Numbered from the stretch's first letter, positions 36,781 to 45,883 are shown. The stretch is 64,000 nt of DNA from Nocardioides sp. zg-1308 (GCF_013155375.1 NZ_JABJQY010000002.1:248001-312000); one strand, 5' to 3'. Notes: generated by a model not told the origin, from the letters alone. Program-made: numbers and translations.

Positions 36781-38447
36781 GCGCGGCTCTCCGAGCTGTC
36801 GTGGGTGTCGGCGGCGTCGCCCGTGCTCTCGAGCTGCTGGCGCAGCAGCACCCGGTCGAACTTGCCGTTGGGACCGCGCGGCAGCTCGTGGCGTACGACG
36901 ACCTCGGCGGGCACCAGGTAGAGCGGCAGGGTGCGGCGCAGGATGGCGAGCAGCTCGGCGGTGTCCACGGTGTCCCCGTAGGGGCTCACGACCAGGACGA
37001 CCCGGTGCCCCAGCGCGGGGTCCGGGAGGCCGAGCGCGACGGCGTCGGTCACGAGGCCGGTGTCGTAGACGACCTCCTCGATCTCGGTCGGGCTGGCGCG
37101 GTAGCCGCTGGTCTTGATCATGTCGTCGGTGCGCCCCACGAAGTAGAGGAAGCCCTCCTCGTCGGCGACCACGCGGTCACCGGACCAGACGGCCAGCTCG
37201 GGCGCACGCCAGTCGGTGACCGGACCGGGCACGGGCCGGAACCGCTCGGCGGTCCGCTCGGCGTCGCCCCAGTAGCCCATGGCCACCAGGGGGCCACGGT
37301 GCACCAGCTCGCCCTCCTCGCCCGGCGCGCAGGGCGTGCCGTCGGGCTGCACGACCATGATCTCCGCGTTGGGGATGGCCTTGCCGATCGAGTCCGGCCG
37401 CGCGTCGACCTGCGCGGGGTCGAGGTAGGTCGAGCGGAACGCCTCGGTGAGGCCGTACATCAGGAACGGGCTCGCCGCGGGGAAGATGTCGCGCAACCGG
37501 TCGAGGGTCGCGCGGGGCATCCGCCCGCCGGTGTTGGCGAGGTAGCGCATCGAGGCGGTGGCCTCCGGCGGCCAGTCCACCGTCACCAGCTGCAGCCAGA
37601 GCGGCGGCACGCAGGTGAGCCCGGTGACCCCGAAGCGGGCGCACAGCCGGGGGACGTCGCGCGGCAGCAGGTAGTTGAGCAGCACGACGTGCGCGCCCAC
37701 GGCGAACGCGGTGGTGAGCTGGCTCAGGCCGGCGTCGAAGCTCAGCGGCAGCGCGGACAGGATGACGTCGTCCTCGGTGTTGGCGAGGTAGTCGCTGACG
37801 CTCTCCGCGCCCACCAGCATGTTGCGGTGGCTCAGCACGACGCCCTTGGGCCGTCCGGTGCTGCCCGAGGTGTAGAGGATGGCCGCCATGTCGAGGTCGA
37901 CGGTCGACTCCGTCCGGTCGTCCGCCGCCGGCTGCGGGAAGGACGCCAGGGCGTGGACCGCGAGGTCCTGCGTCGCGAGGGCGTGCGAGGCCAGGGCCTG
38001 TCCCGGCTCGGCGTCCACCAGCACCACGTGCTCGAGCGCCGCGCACTCCTTGACGGCCTCGCGCAAGCCTTCCCACCGCTGCCGGGTCGTGACGAGCACC
38101 CGCACGTCGCAGTCGGCGAGGATGTAGGAGACCTGGGCCGACCTGAGCACCGGGTTGACCGGCACGAAGACCCCGTCCGCCACCGAGGTGCCGAAGATCG
38201 CGGCGACCGTCTCCGGCCGCTTGTCGAGGAAGACCGCCACCCGGTCGCCACGGGCCAGCCCGAGCGAGCCCAGCGCGGCGCCGAGGTGGGCGACGCGGTC
38301 CCACAGCTCCACGTAGGTCAACGACGTGTCGCCGTGGCTCAGCGCCGTACGGCCGCCGCGCAGCGCGGCCTGCTCCTGCACCAGGTGGTGCAGCCTGGTC
38401 CTGCTCGTCGTGCGTGTCGTCGTGCCGGTCATCGTCCGTGCCCCCAT
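36777..38447 (-). CDS. AMP-forming acyl/aminoacyl ligase, exosortase-A-associated type
   Basis: 556 aa ANL-superfamily adenylate-forming enzyme. Core motifs: ILYTSGSTGRPKGVVLSH (A3, ~190–207), YGLTEAF (A5), GDRVVADEEGFLYFVGRTDDMIKTSGYRASPTEIEE (A7–A8), PRGPNGKFDR with the A10 Lys. Expected to activate an acid and load it onto the phosphopantetheine of the neighbouring carrier protein. Starts ATG 38447 (ATG 38432 possible). First gene of a coupled run with decarboxylase, carrier and short Wzz. Confidence 0.9.
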   Translation of the reverse strand: MGARTMTGTTTRTTSRTRLHHLVQEQAALRGGRTALSHGDTSLTYVELWDRVAHLGAALGSLGLARGDRVAVFLDKRPETVAAIFGTSVADGVFVPVNPVLRSAQVSYILADCDVRVLVTTRQRWEGLREAVKECAALEHVVLVDAEPGQALASHALATQDLAVHALASFPQPAADDRTESTVDLDMAAILYTSGSTGRPKGVVLSHRNMLVGAESVSDYLANTEDDVILSALPLSFDAGLSQLTTAFAVGAHVVLLNYLLPRDVPRLCARFGVTGLTCVPPLWLQLVTVDWPPEATASMRYLANTGGRMPRATLDRLRDIFPAASPFLMYGLTEAFRSTYLDPAQVDARPDSIGKAIPNAEIMVVQPDGTPCAPGEEGELVHRGPLVAMGYWGDAERTAERFRPVPGPVTDWRAPELAVWSGDRVVADEEGFLYFVGRTDDMIKTSGYRASPTEIEEVVYDTGLVTDAVALGLPDPALGHRVVLVVSPYGDTVDTAELLAILRRTLPLYLVPAEVVVRHELPRGPNGKFDRVLLRQQLESTGDAADTHDSSESRA

Positions 38448-38507
38448 GTCCGCCTGCTCCCCACCTGCTGGTCCGTCCCCGTGTCCCCCACTGCCGTCAC
38501 CGCGTGC

Positions 38508-39377
38508 TCACCACGGCACGCACGTCAGCTCGCTGTAGAGGTAGTCGATCGCGCCCGCCGGCGTGTGCCGGCTGCGGAACATCCGTCGCCGGGGAGCGCG
38601 CTGCGCGCGGGAGAGCCGCGGCGGCCGGCCCGCGACCCGGTGCTCGGCGAGCGTCACGAGGGTGCGGTGGCGCAGCAGGAGGTGCCGGTAGGGCGCGTGG
38701 CCGGCCCTCGCCAGCACGGCGGGGTCCGAGACGTGGAGCAGGGTGGCGAAGAGCGCGACGCCCCTGCGGCGGTCGCGCCGCGCCATGACGTAGCAGGACT
38801 CGCCGCCCACCGTCACCACGAAGTGCCAGGCGGCGCCGGCGTGCCGGTGGTCCCGGTAGACCGCGAGGTCGCGGCCGCTCAGGGTCCGCTCGATGTCCTC
38901 GGGGCGCGTCACGACGCGGACGCCGCGACGCGACGGGAGCGGCACGTTGGGCACCAGCGCGGTGGCCGTGTCGAGGAACTCGAAGCCCAGCCGTGCGTTG
39001 AGCTCGACCACGTTGCCGCTCGGCGACAGGTCGACGAAGTCGTAGCCCTTCTGCCGCAGCATCGCCCGCGCCAGGCGTACGCCGTGCGCGCGGTGCTCCT
39101 CGAGCACGCACCAGGCGGCGAGGTTGCACACCCGGCGCACCTCACCGTCGACCACGCGCTCGGAGTAGAAGGCGAGGTAGACGCCCACCACCTCGTCGCC
39201 CTGCCGGAGCAGGAAGCCGTGGTTGGGTGCGTCGACGCTCCACGTCGGCATCGCCGACCGGGCCCACTGCTCGCTGCTGAGGCGGCTGTTGAGGTGCCGG
39301 TGCAAGAAGTCGCCGACCGCCACGACGTCCTCGTCCCCGATGGGGGCGACGTCCACCCCCCTGGGTCCGTCCACCAT
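38508..39377 (-). CDS. GNAT-family acyltransferase
   Basis: 289 aa from ATG 39377; the start is probably leaderless because TACTGT lies 6 nt upstream. The first ~180 residues show a GNAT core (EVVGVYLAFYSERVV, CNLAAWCVLEEHRAHGVRLARAML, YDFVDLSPSGNVVELNARLGFEF). The last ~100 residues are an extra basic domain I do not recognise (RHLLLRHRTLVTLAEHRV…RRRMF). Separated from the ligase by 60 bp on the same strand. It may transfer the carrier-bound acyl group to a sugar; this is inferred from position. Confidence 0.78.
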   Translation of the reverse strand: MVDGPRGVDVAPIGDEDVVAVGDFLHRHLNSRLSSEQWARSAMPTWSVDAPNHGFLLRQGDEVVGVYLAFYSERVVDGEVRRVCNLAAWCVLEEHRAHGVRLARAMLRQKGYDFVDLSPSGNVVELNARLGFEFLDTATALVPNVPLPSRRGVRVVTRPEDIERTLSGRDLAVYRDHRHAGAAWHFVVTVGGESCYVMARRDRRRGVALFATLLHVSDPAVLARAGHAPYRHLLLRHRTLVTLAEHRVAGRPPRLSRAQRAPRRRMFRSRHTPAGAIDYLYSELTCVPW

Positions 39378-39383
39378 GCGCCC

Positions 39384-39389
39384 ACAGTA
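39384..39389 (-). promoter_or_regulatory. Candidate −10 box for leaderless GNAT gene
   Basis: Minus-strand TACTGT with 6 nt to ATG 39377, the same hexamer and spacing as at the deacetylase gene. Motif copy g lies 38 bp upstream of it. Confidence 0.5.
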
Positions 39390-39426
39390 GGGAGGACCGG
39401 GCCCGCCGCCGGGCGGGCGCGGACCA

Positions 39427-39445
39427 CATACCCCATATGCGGGAC
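39427..39445 (-). promoter_or_regulatory. Recurring EPS-locus motif, copy g
   Basis: Minus strand CCCGCATATGGGGTATGTG, in the divergent gap between the GNAT gene and the long Wzz gene. It keeps GGGGTAT and the central AT-rich core. Confidence 0.45.
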
Positions 39446-39530
39446 AGGGTCTTCTCACCGCCGTCGGCCGCCGTGGTGCGTGGAACCATCCCTGCTTGGG
39501 GAAGAACACGCAGACGCACAAGGGGGCAGC

Positions 39531-40562
39531 GTGGAGCTCAAGGTCTTCTGGCGCACGCTGCGCCGGCGCTGGTACCTCTCACTGGTGGTGATGGCACTGA
39601 CGGTCGCCGCAACGGCCTACGTCGTGCGCGACGTCGGGCCGAGCTATGAGGCGGAGGGGTCCGCGCTGGTGTTCCCACCGGCCAGCTCCATCCGGTCGGA
39701 GGGAGCCACCAAGACGGTCGGCAACCCCTACCTCGAGCTCGCCGGCGTCGCCCAGGCGCGCGACGTGGTCATCCGGACGCTCAAGTCGCGCACCGTCCAG
39801 ACAGACTGGGGCGAGCAGTTCCCCGGGATGTCCTACGAGGCCACCCCCGACTTCACCAACAGCGCCCCGATCATCCTGTTCACGGTCGAGGGAGGCACCT
39901 CGACCGGTGCCGCCGCGGCCCTGGACGACCTGATGGCGCGCGTGCCGCTCATCCTGGTCGACCTCCAGGAGGGGCTCGGCCTCAGCGAGGACGGCTTCGT
40001 CACGGCCCGCAAGCTCACCCAGGACGCGCGGCCCGCGATCGTGCGCAAGAACCAGATCCGCGCCGGCCTCCTCACCGCAGCCGCGGCCGGTGGTCTCGGC
40101 CTGCTGCTGCTGGCCCTGGTCGACTCGCTGCTCGGCGTGCGCGCCCGCAGCAGGGCCCAGCAGGACGCGGCGCGCGCTGCCGAGGAGGACCCGGACGGAC
40201 CGGACGACGAGCCGGTCGAGCAGGTCACCTCGCTCGGCGTGGACGACCCGGGCGACGAGGCCGGGACCGCCGACGAGGCTGACGGTCCGGTCGAGGAGGA
40301 CGCGCCCGCCGAGGAGGTGCCGATGCCGATCTACACCTACCGGATACCGCTGGCCTCCGAGATGGCGGTGAGTCCCGCCCGGTCGAGGTGGTCCCGTGCG
40401 ACCCGGAGGGGCGACTCGGCCCGCGACGCCCACCGCGGCGGCAACGGCGAGACGCCGCCCAGCCTGATGGGCCTCAACGGTCCCCAGGCCAGGGAGCGCG
40501 GACCGTGGTCGGCGACCCCCGTCACGAGGCCGAGGACGAGAGCCCCCGGCAAGAACCGATGA
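39531..40562 (+). CDS. Wzz-like polysaccharide co-polymerase with long cytoplasmic tail
   Basis: 343 aa from GTG 39531. Wzz layout: N-terminal basic segment and helix (LRRRWYLSLVVMALTVAATAYVV, ~9–31), extracytoplasmic domain (~32–180), second helix (AGLLTAAAAGGLGLLLLALVDSLL, ~182–205). Unlike classic Wzc there is no ATPase. Instead a ~135-residue tail has an acidic part (EEDPDGPDDEPVEQ…), a short PIYTYRIPLASEM motif (~265–277) and a basic end. Its stop overlaps the polymerase start (ATGA), so the two probably act together. Confidence 0.82.
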   Translation: MELKVFWRTLRRRWYLSLVVMALTVAATAYVVRDVGPSYEAEGSALVFPPASSIRSEGATKTVGNPYLELAGVAQARDVVIRTLKSRTVQTDWGEQFPGMSYEATPDFTNSAPIILFTVEGGTSTGAAAALDDLMARVPLILVDLQEGLGLSEDGFVTARKLTQDARPAIVRKNQIRAGLLTAAAAGGLGLLLLALVDSLLGVRARSRAQQDAARAAEEDPDGPDDEPVEQVTSLGVDDPGDEAGTADEADGPVEEDAPAEEVPMPIYTYRIPLASEMAVSPARSRWSRATRRGDSARDAHRGGNGETPPSLMGLNGPQARERGPWSATPVTRPRTRAPGKNR

Positions 40563-41950
40563 GCGGGACAGGGACGGCGTTCGTCGGCGTCGAGGGCACC
40601 GACACCCGTCGCGGCGCCGACGCGACGACGGTCCTGACCCTCTACCTGGTGCTGCTGTGGCTGATCCCGTCGTCCATGGTCGTGCCTGCGCTGGGCAGCG
40701 CCGGCAGCCCGGCCAACCTGCTCGGCATCGCGGCCTTCTTCTGGTGGGTGTGGTTCCACGTCCGCCGCACGGAGGTGAGCGGTGTCGGGCTCCAGCCGGT
40801 GCGCGCAGCGATGCTCGGCTGGCTGCTGATCATGCTGATGGTCTACGCCAACGCCATGGCCGGACCGATCCCCAGCGACGAGATCAGCGTCGCCGACAAC
40901 GGCATCCTCCGGCTGGTCGGCATGGCCGGCATCCTGCTCACGGCCAACGACGGCATCAGCTCGACGGAGCGGTTGCACGCGCTGCTGCGCCGCCTTGCCC
41001 TGGCCGCCGGGGCGGTCGCGGTCCTCGGCTTCGTCCAGTACGTCACCCACCAGCTGTGGATCGACCGGCTGTCCATCCCCGGCCTGACCCCGGGTGCGGT
41101 CGTCGAGCTGGGCGCCCGGGCCGGCTTCGCCCGGCCGAGCGGCACCTCGGCCAGCGCCATCGAGTACGGCGTCGTGCTCGCGATGGCGCTCCCGATCATG
41201 ATCGCCCTGGCGAGCGGCGACCACCGCCGGCGGTGGGTCTTCCGGCTGCTGCTCGTGCCGATGGTGCTGTCCATCTACCTGTCGGTGTCCCGGTCGGCCT
41301 ACCTGTGCGCCCTCGTCGGGCTGATGGTGATGGCCCTGTCCTGGACCAACCGCCAGCGGCTGCAGGCGCTCGCCATCATGGGCGTCGCCTCCGTCGCGAT
41401 GTACCTCGCCGTGCCGGGCCTGCTCGGCACGATCCTCGGCCTGTTCTCCGACGCCGACGAGGACCCGAGCGTGTCCTCGCGCACGGGCAGCTACGAGATC
41501 GCCTCGGAGTTCGTCGCCAACAGCCCGGTCATCGGCCGCGGCTTCGGGACCTTCCTGCCGAAGTACTGGATCCTCGACAACGGCTACCTCGGGCTGCTCA
41601 TCGAGGGCGGCGTCGTGGGCCTCCTCGGGTTCCTCGCCGTGCTCACCGCCGGGATCCTCGCCGCTCGACGCGCCCTCGCGACGACGGACCACGACGGCCG
41701 TCTGCTGGCGCGCGCGGTCATGGCATCCATCGTGGCGGGCGCGAGCTGCCTGGCGTTCTTCGACACCTTCGCGTTCCCGCAGACCTCGGCCTGCGTCTTC
41801 CTCGTCCTGGGGATCGCCGGCGCCATGCGGCGGCTGCAGGCGGCCGAGCGCACGGCACCCGGGTCGGGGTCCACCGCCGAGCCCTCGCCGGAGTCGTCGC
41901 CGGAGGGGTCAGCGGAGTCGGCACCGACGTCGCCGGCGCCTCCTCGCTGA
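40559..41950 (+). CDS. O-antigen ligase/polymerase family membrane protein (Wzy-like)
   Basis: 463 aa with ~11 hydrophobic helices and a large loop between later helices carrying SSRTGSYEIASEFVANSPVIGRGFGTF (~305–331), typical of the Wzy_C/O-antigen ligase family. Helix-flanking Arg residues LSVSRSAYL match the family. It likely polymerises the EPS repeat unit or ligates chains. C-terminal ~30 residues are Ser/Pro/Glu-rich. Coupled to the long Wzz gene by ATGA; convergent with the next glycosyltransferase, 13 bp apart. Confidence 0.88.
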   Translation: MSGTGTAFVGVEGTDTRRGADATTVLTLYLVLLWLIPSSMVVPALGSAGSPANLLGIAAFFWWVWFHVRRTEVSGVGLQPVRAAMLGWLLIMLMVYANAMAGPIPSDEISVADNGILRLVGMAGILLTANDGISSTERLHALLRRLALAAGAVAVLGFVQYVTHQLWIDRLSIPGLTPGAVVELGARAGFARPSGTSASAIEYGVVLAMALPIMIALASGDHRRRWVFRLLLVPMVLSIYLSVSRSAYLCALVGLMVMALSWTNRQRLQALAIMGVASVAMYLAVPGLLGTILGLFSDADEDPSVSSRTGSYEIASEFVANSPVIGRGFGTFLPKYWILDNGYLGLLIEGGVVGLLGFLAVLTAGILAARRALATTDHDGRLLARAVMASIVAGASCLAFFDTFAFPQTSACVFLVLGIAGAMRRLQAAERTAPGSGSTAEPSPESSPEGSAESAPTSPAPPR

Positions 41951-41963
41951 GCGCGACCGGCCC

Positions 41964-43061
41964 TCAGCGAGCGGCCTTGGCCAGGACCTGGCCGAGCCCC
42001 GCCTCGAACGACTCCCACGAGAACAAGGTGGCGGCGCGCTCGCGGCCGCGTGCGCCGAGCTCCTCGCGGCGTCCGGCGTCGGCGACCAGGGCGGCCACCT
42101 CGCGGGCGAAGGACTCGACGTCCTCGGGCGGGACGAGCACCCCCGCGTCTCCGAGCTGGTGGGAGACACCGCCGACGTCGAAGGCCACGACCGGCTTGCC
42201 GAGGAGCATCGCCTCCATCACCACGAGCGGGAACGGGTCGTCGCGCGAGGGCAGGGTCATGATGTCGAAGCGCGCCATGTCGGCGGCGGGATCGGCGGAG
42301 GCGCCCGCGAACTCCACCCCGGCGAGGGCGGCGGCCCCGGCGGGCGGGTCACCGCCCCCGACCCACACGAACCGCAGGCTGCCGGGCGGGGCGGAGTCGA
42401 GCAGCGACCGCGCGACCTGCAGCCACAGGTCGACGCCCTTGCGGTGCTCCACCGCTCCCAGGCAGCCCACCACCACGGCCCGCGGCGGCTTCGTCGGCTG
42501 CTGCGCGGCGCCGGCGAGCCGTGTGGCGTCGGGGATCGAGAGCAGGAGGTCGAGATCCTCGGAGGCGGCGCCGAGGCCGACCAGGGCGTCGGCGACGCTG
42601 GGCGAGCAGGCGACGAGCCGGACGTCGCCGCCGGGCAGCCCGTCGATCCCGACGCGTCCCAGGAAGCCGCGCAGCACCTCGCCGGACTCGTGCACGTGGA
42701 GGACGGCGGGGTGGCGGAGCAGGGTCGCGGCGCGGACGTAGGCGGCGGACGACGTCGAGTTCACGTAGACCAGGTCGGGGCGGTGCGCGGCGACGACGGC
42801 GATCGCCGTACCGACCTCGAGCAGGGCGGCGGCACGCGACCGTACGCGGCCCGGGCGGGCCCACGCCCGTCGCAGCGTCCGCCACAGCGGTGTCACGCGG
42901 GTCGGTGCGACGGCCGCGAAGTCCTCGACGAGCGGCCCGGGTCGCTGCGAGACGATCCGCACCCGGTGGCCCTGCTCGACGAGGCCGCGGGCCACCAGGG
43001 CAGCGATGCGGGGAGCACCGGTGCGCGACGCCTCGTGGCTGACGAGCAGGACGCGGCTCAC
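41964..43061 (-). CDS. Family 4 glycosyltransferase
   Basis: 365 aa from GTG 43061, overlapping the upstream stop as GTGA. GT-B fold: N-terminal domain starts RVLLVSHEASRTGAPRIAALVARGL. The C-terminal domain has VVVGCLGAVEHRKGVDLWLQVA, the E-x7-E type nucleotide-sugar motif in MTLPSRDDPFPLVVMEAMLLGKPVVAFDVGG (~275–305), and ends in a GREELGARGRERAATLFSWE-type region. Last gene of the minus-strand run from the DUF4082 giant. Confidence 0.9.
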   Translation of the reverse strand: MSRVLLVSHEASRTGAPRIAALVARGLVEQGHRVRIVSQRPGPLVEDFAAVAPTRVTPLWRTLRRAWARPGRVRSRAAALLEVGTAIAVVAAHRPDLVYVNSTSSAAYVRAATLLRHPAVLHVHESGEVLRGFLGRVGIDGLPGGDVRLVACSPSVADALVGLGAASEDLDLLLSIPDATRLAGAAQQPTKPPRAVVVGCLGAVEHRKGVDLWLQVARSLLDSAPPGSLRFVWVGGGDPPAGAAALAGVEFAGASADPAADMARFDIMTLPSRDDPFPLVVMEAMLLGKPVVAFDVGGVSHQLGDAGVLVPPEDVESFAREVAALVADAGRREELGARGRERAATLFSWESFEAGLGQVLAKAAR

Positions 43062-44293
43062 GAGGTGGCCCCGCGCAGCGCCCGGAGCGGACCGGCGCGG
43101 CGGCTGAGGCGGCCCAGCACGTCGCGTCCGGTGAGGTAGCCGAGGTCGGCCAGCCGCTGCCACCACGCGTCCTCGTGGGCGAGGCTCTCGCGGTAGATCG
43201 CCGCCAGGTGGTCGGCGCCCGCCTCCAGCCCGTGGCGTGCGCGGACGTGGTCGCGGCCCCACGCGCCGAGCCGACGACGCTCGCCCTCCCCGCGGAGCAG
43301 GTCGAGCTGGGCGAGGAGGTTCGCGACCGGATCGGCCGGTGCGACGGTGCCGTAATAGCCGTCGGCGAGGAACTGCTCGACGGTCTCCGGGCTGAAGATC
43401 CGGCTGAAGCCGCGGTCGCCGAGGACCAGCAGGGGACGCCCGTGGGCCATCACCCGCAGTGCGGACCCGCCCATGGCCAGGCCGACGTCGGCGGCGGCGT
43501 AGGCGGGGTGCGGGTCGGCCAGCGCACCCGTGAGCACGACGGCCTCGCGTCCGAGCAGCCGGTTGACCTCCGCCGCCCGCTCCGCCACCTGCTCCATCCC
43601 GCTGCCGTCGCCCACCAGGACCAGCCGCGCGGCCGGGGCACCCGGTGCCAGCAGGGCGTCCATGGCGAGCAGGATGCCGGGGAGCTTCGGGACGCCGTGG
43701 GCCGCCTGCTCCGGGGACAGCGCGTCGATCCGGCTGACGAGCACCAGGACCAGCTCGTCCGCACCCAGTCCGTGCTCGATGCGGAAGCGCCTGCCGGCCT
43801 CGTCGTCGGGCCGGTCGCGGGCCAGGTCCACCGGAGGCTCGAGGAGGTAGGACCGCGACCCGTGGACCGCCACGGCCTCGCGGTGCAGGCCTCCTGTGCC
43901 CACCACGAGCGAGGTGCGCGCGGTGGTGGTGAACTCGTTGTCCATCAGCCAGTTGAGCACGACCGGGACCCGGCTGCTCAGCCCGCACGCCAGCACCGCG
44001 CTGCGCCCGAGCCACGAGGCGAAGACGTGCAGCACGTCGAGGTCGTGCTCGCGGGCGATCCGCCGGAGGTGGCGGGCACGGCCGACGAGTCCCGCACCGG
44101 CCGGGATCCGGACGAGCTCGAAGCCGGACTGCTCGGCATAGGGCACCACGGACACCCGCACCTGCTCGTCGATCGCCATGACGACCACGTGGTGGCCCTG
44201 GGCGCGGAGCTCGCGGGCGAGGTCGAGGGCGTTGATGGGGCAGCCGCCGAGCGCCAGCCCCTCCAGCACGAACCCGATGCGCAGCGCGGTCAC
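43058..44293 (-). CDS. GT-B glycosyltransferase
   Basis: 411 aa from GTG 44293 (GTGA overlap with the flippase stop). N-terminal domain RIGFVLEGLALGGCPINALDLARELRAQGHHVVVMA; C-terminal domain with VLVSRIDALSPEQ, RLVLVGDGSGMEQV and the donor-site stretch PAYAAADVGLAMGGSALRVMAHGRPLLVLG. The usual acidic residue of the E-x7-E motif is not evident (GGSALRVMAHGRP), so it is an atypical GT4 member. Presumably builds the EPS repeat unit. Confidence 0.83.
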   Translation of the reverse strand: MTALRIGFVLEGLALGGCPINALDLARELRAQGHHVVVMAIDEQVRVSVVPYAEQSGFELVRIPAGAGLVGRARHLRRIAREHDLDVLHVFASWLGRSAVLACGLSSRVPVVLNWLMDNEFTTTARTSLVVGTGGLHREAVAVHGSRSYLLEPPVDLARDRPDDEAGRRFRIEHGLGADELVLVLVSRIDALSPEQAAHGVPKLPGILLAMDALLAPGAPAARLVLVGDGSGMEQVAERAAEVNRLLGREAVVLTGALADPHPAYAAADVGLAMGGSALRVMAHGRPLLVLGDRGFSRIFSPETVEQFLADGYYGTVAPADPVANLLAQLDLLRGEGERRRLGAWGRDHVRARHGLEAGADHLAAIYRESLAHEDAWWQRLADLGYLTGRDVLGRLSRRAGPLRALRGATS

Positions 44294-45843
44294 CGGTGCG
44301 CTCCCCCGGCCGGGGTGCGGCGCCGCGTCAGCGCGCCGCCGAGCCGTCGCAGCACCCGGCCGGCCTCCGGCAGGTCCTGCTCGATCATGGAGCGGGCCGC
44401 GACGAGGTAGACGCCGACGGCCACCGCTCCGCCGACGAGGAGCCCGGTGGCCGGATCCGGGATCCAGCGGTCGCAGAGCCAGGCGGCAGCGCCGGCGAGC
44501 CCGGCGGCCAGCGCGGGGCGGACCAGGGTGAGGCCGAGGGCCGCGGGCAGCCGCCCGAGACGGGACCGCATCGCCCAGAGGTAGCCCGGCAGCGACACCA
44601 CGAGCACGACCACGACGTGCGCCCACGCGGCGCCGACCAGGCCGCCGACCTCGATCCCCCAGACCATGGCCGGGACCAGGGCGGCGACCCAGGCGAGCTG
44701 CACCGCGAGCAGCTGGGCGGTCGCGCCGATGGCCACGAGCAGGTTGACGTGGAGGAGGGTGAAGGCGAAGCAGGCGCCGTAGACGGCCAGCACGGCCAGC
44801 ACCGGCGCCGCACCGGCCCAGGTCTCGCCGAACACCGTCCGGACCAGGCTCGGCGCCATGGCCGTGGTGCAGGTGGCGACCGGCAGGGCCACGAGCGCGA
44901 CCAGCCGGGTGGCCGACACCAGCGACTCGACCAGGCGCTCGGGGTCGTCGCCGACGCGGCCGAACGCGGGCAGCACCACTCCGTTGAGCACCGAGCCGAG
45001 CACGGCCGTGGACCAGTTGGCGACGGTGAAGGCGATCATGTAGACGCCGACCTGCTCGGCCGTCAGCAGGCGGCCGATCACGAGGTAGTCGGCGTTGAGC
45101 AGCGTCCAGTTGATCAGGTTGGCCAGGGCCAGCGGCAGCCCGAACCGCAGCAGCGGGACGACGTGCTCGCGTCGCCACTCGGGGCGGTAGCGGCGCCGGA
45201 GGCACGCGACGAACACCAGCCCGGTCACGACCTGGCCGACGACGCGCGACCAGGCGAACGCCATGGCTCCCTGGTCCATCAGGGCCAGCACCACGAGGAC
45301 CACGTTGGCCGGGACGAACCCGGCGAGGGTCCCCAGCAGGATGCGGTCCTGGCGGAAGTCGCGGACCAGCTGGGCGCCGGGTACGGCGAAGACGCCGGTG
45401 AGGGCCAGGCAGATCGACATGACGCGGATCGGACCCTCTGCGTCGGGCATGCCGACGAGGACTGCGAGGGGGCCGGCGAACACGGCCATCGACGTGGCGA
45501 GGCCCAGGCTGACCAGGATCGAGATCGACGACACGGTCCCGGCGATCTCGTCCGGCTCGAGGGCCGAGCGGGCGACCGCCGATGCCATGCCCAGCTCCGC
45601 CAGGCTCGTGACGACTACGAAGACGGCCAGGGCGATGGCGAACACGCCGAACTCGTCCGGGGACAGGATCCTCGCGACGACGGCGGTCACGAGGATGCCG
45701 GCCACGCGCATGACGATGTTGCCGACGGCCGCCCAGACGACGCCGCGTCCGACCTCCCGGCGCACGTCCTCGCTCCCGGTGCCGGGCTCCGCTGCGCCTG
45801 GTGGCGCGGTGGTGTCCCCCACTGCTGTCTCCCCCACTGTCAC
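44290..45843 (-). CDS. Polysaccharide flippase (Wzx, MATE/MVF-like)
   Basis: 517 aa from GTG 45843 with AGGGGG upstream. About 13–14 hydrophobic helices; the first follows EVGRGVVWAAVGNIVMRVAGILVTAVVARILSPDEFGVFAIA, the standard opening of polysaccharide_synt/lipid-II-flippase-like proteins. Expected to move the lipid-linked repeat unit across the membrane. It sits between the DUF4082 giant (40 bp upstream) and two glycosyltransferases coupled by GTGA. Confidence 0.9.
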   Translation of the reverse strand: MTVGETAVGDTTAPPGAAEPGTGSEDVRREVGRGVVWAAVGNIVMRVAGILVTAVVARILSPDEFGVFAIALAVFVVVTSLAELGMASAVARSALEPDEIAGTVSSISILVSLGLATSMAVFAGPLAVLVGMPDAEGPIRVMSICLALTGVFAVPGAQLVRDFRQDRILLGTLAGFVPANVVLVVLALMDQGAMAFAWSRVVGQVVTGLVFVACLRRRYRPEWRREHVVPLLRFGLPLALANLINWTLLNADYLVIGRLLTAEQVGVYMIAFTVANWSTAVLGSVLNGVVLPAFGRVGDDPERLVESLVSATRLVALVALPVATCTTAMAPSLVRTVFGETWAGAAPVLAVLAVYGACFAFTLLHVNLLVAIGATAQLLAVQLAWVAALVPAMVWGIEVGGLVGAAWAHVVVVLVVSLPGYLWAMRSRLGRLPAALGLTLVRPALAAGLAGAAAWLCDRWIPDPATGLLVGGAVAVGVYLVAARSMIEQDLPEAGRVLRRLGGALTRRRTPAGGAHR

Positions 45844-45883
45844 GGCCCGCCCCCTGGTCGGCTCGTGGATGCGTCGTCCGACG

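Noticed and set aside
36732..39530. Long plus-strand frame running into the Wzz gene from across the ligase and GNAT genes
   Set aside because: Only the part from GTG 39531 has Wzz features; the rest is antisense shadow of real minus-strand genes.
45790..45840. Second G-tract sequence (CAGTGGGGGA twice) at the flippase start considered a copy of the recurring motif
   Set aside because: It lies inside the coding sequence and lacks the AATT core and ACC half; probably chance.
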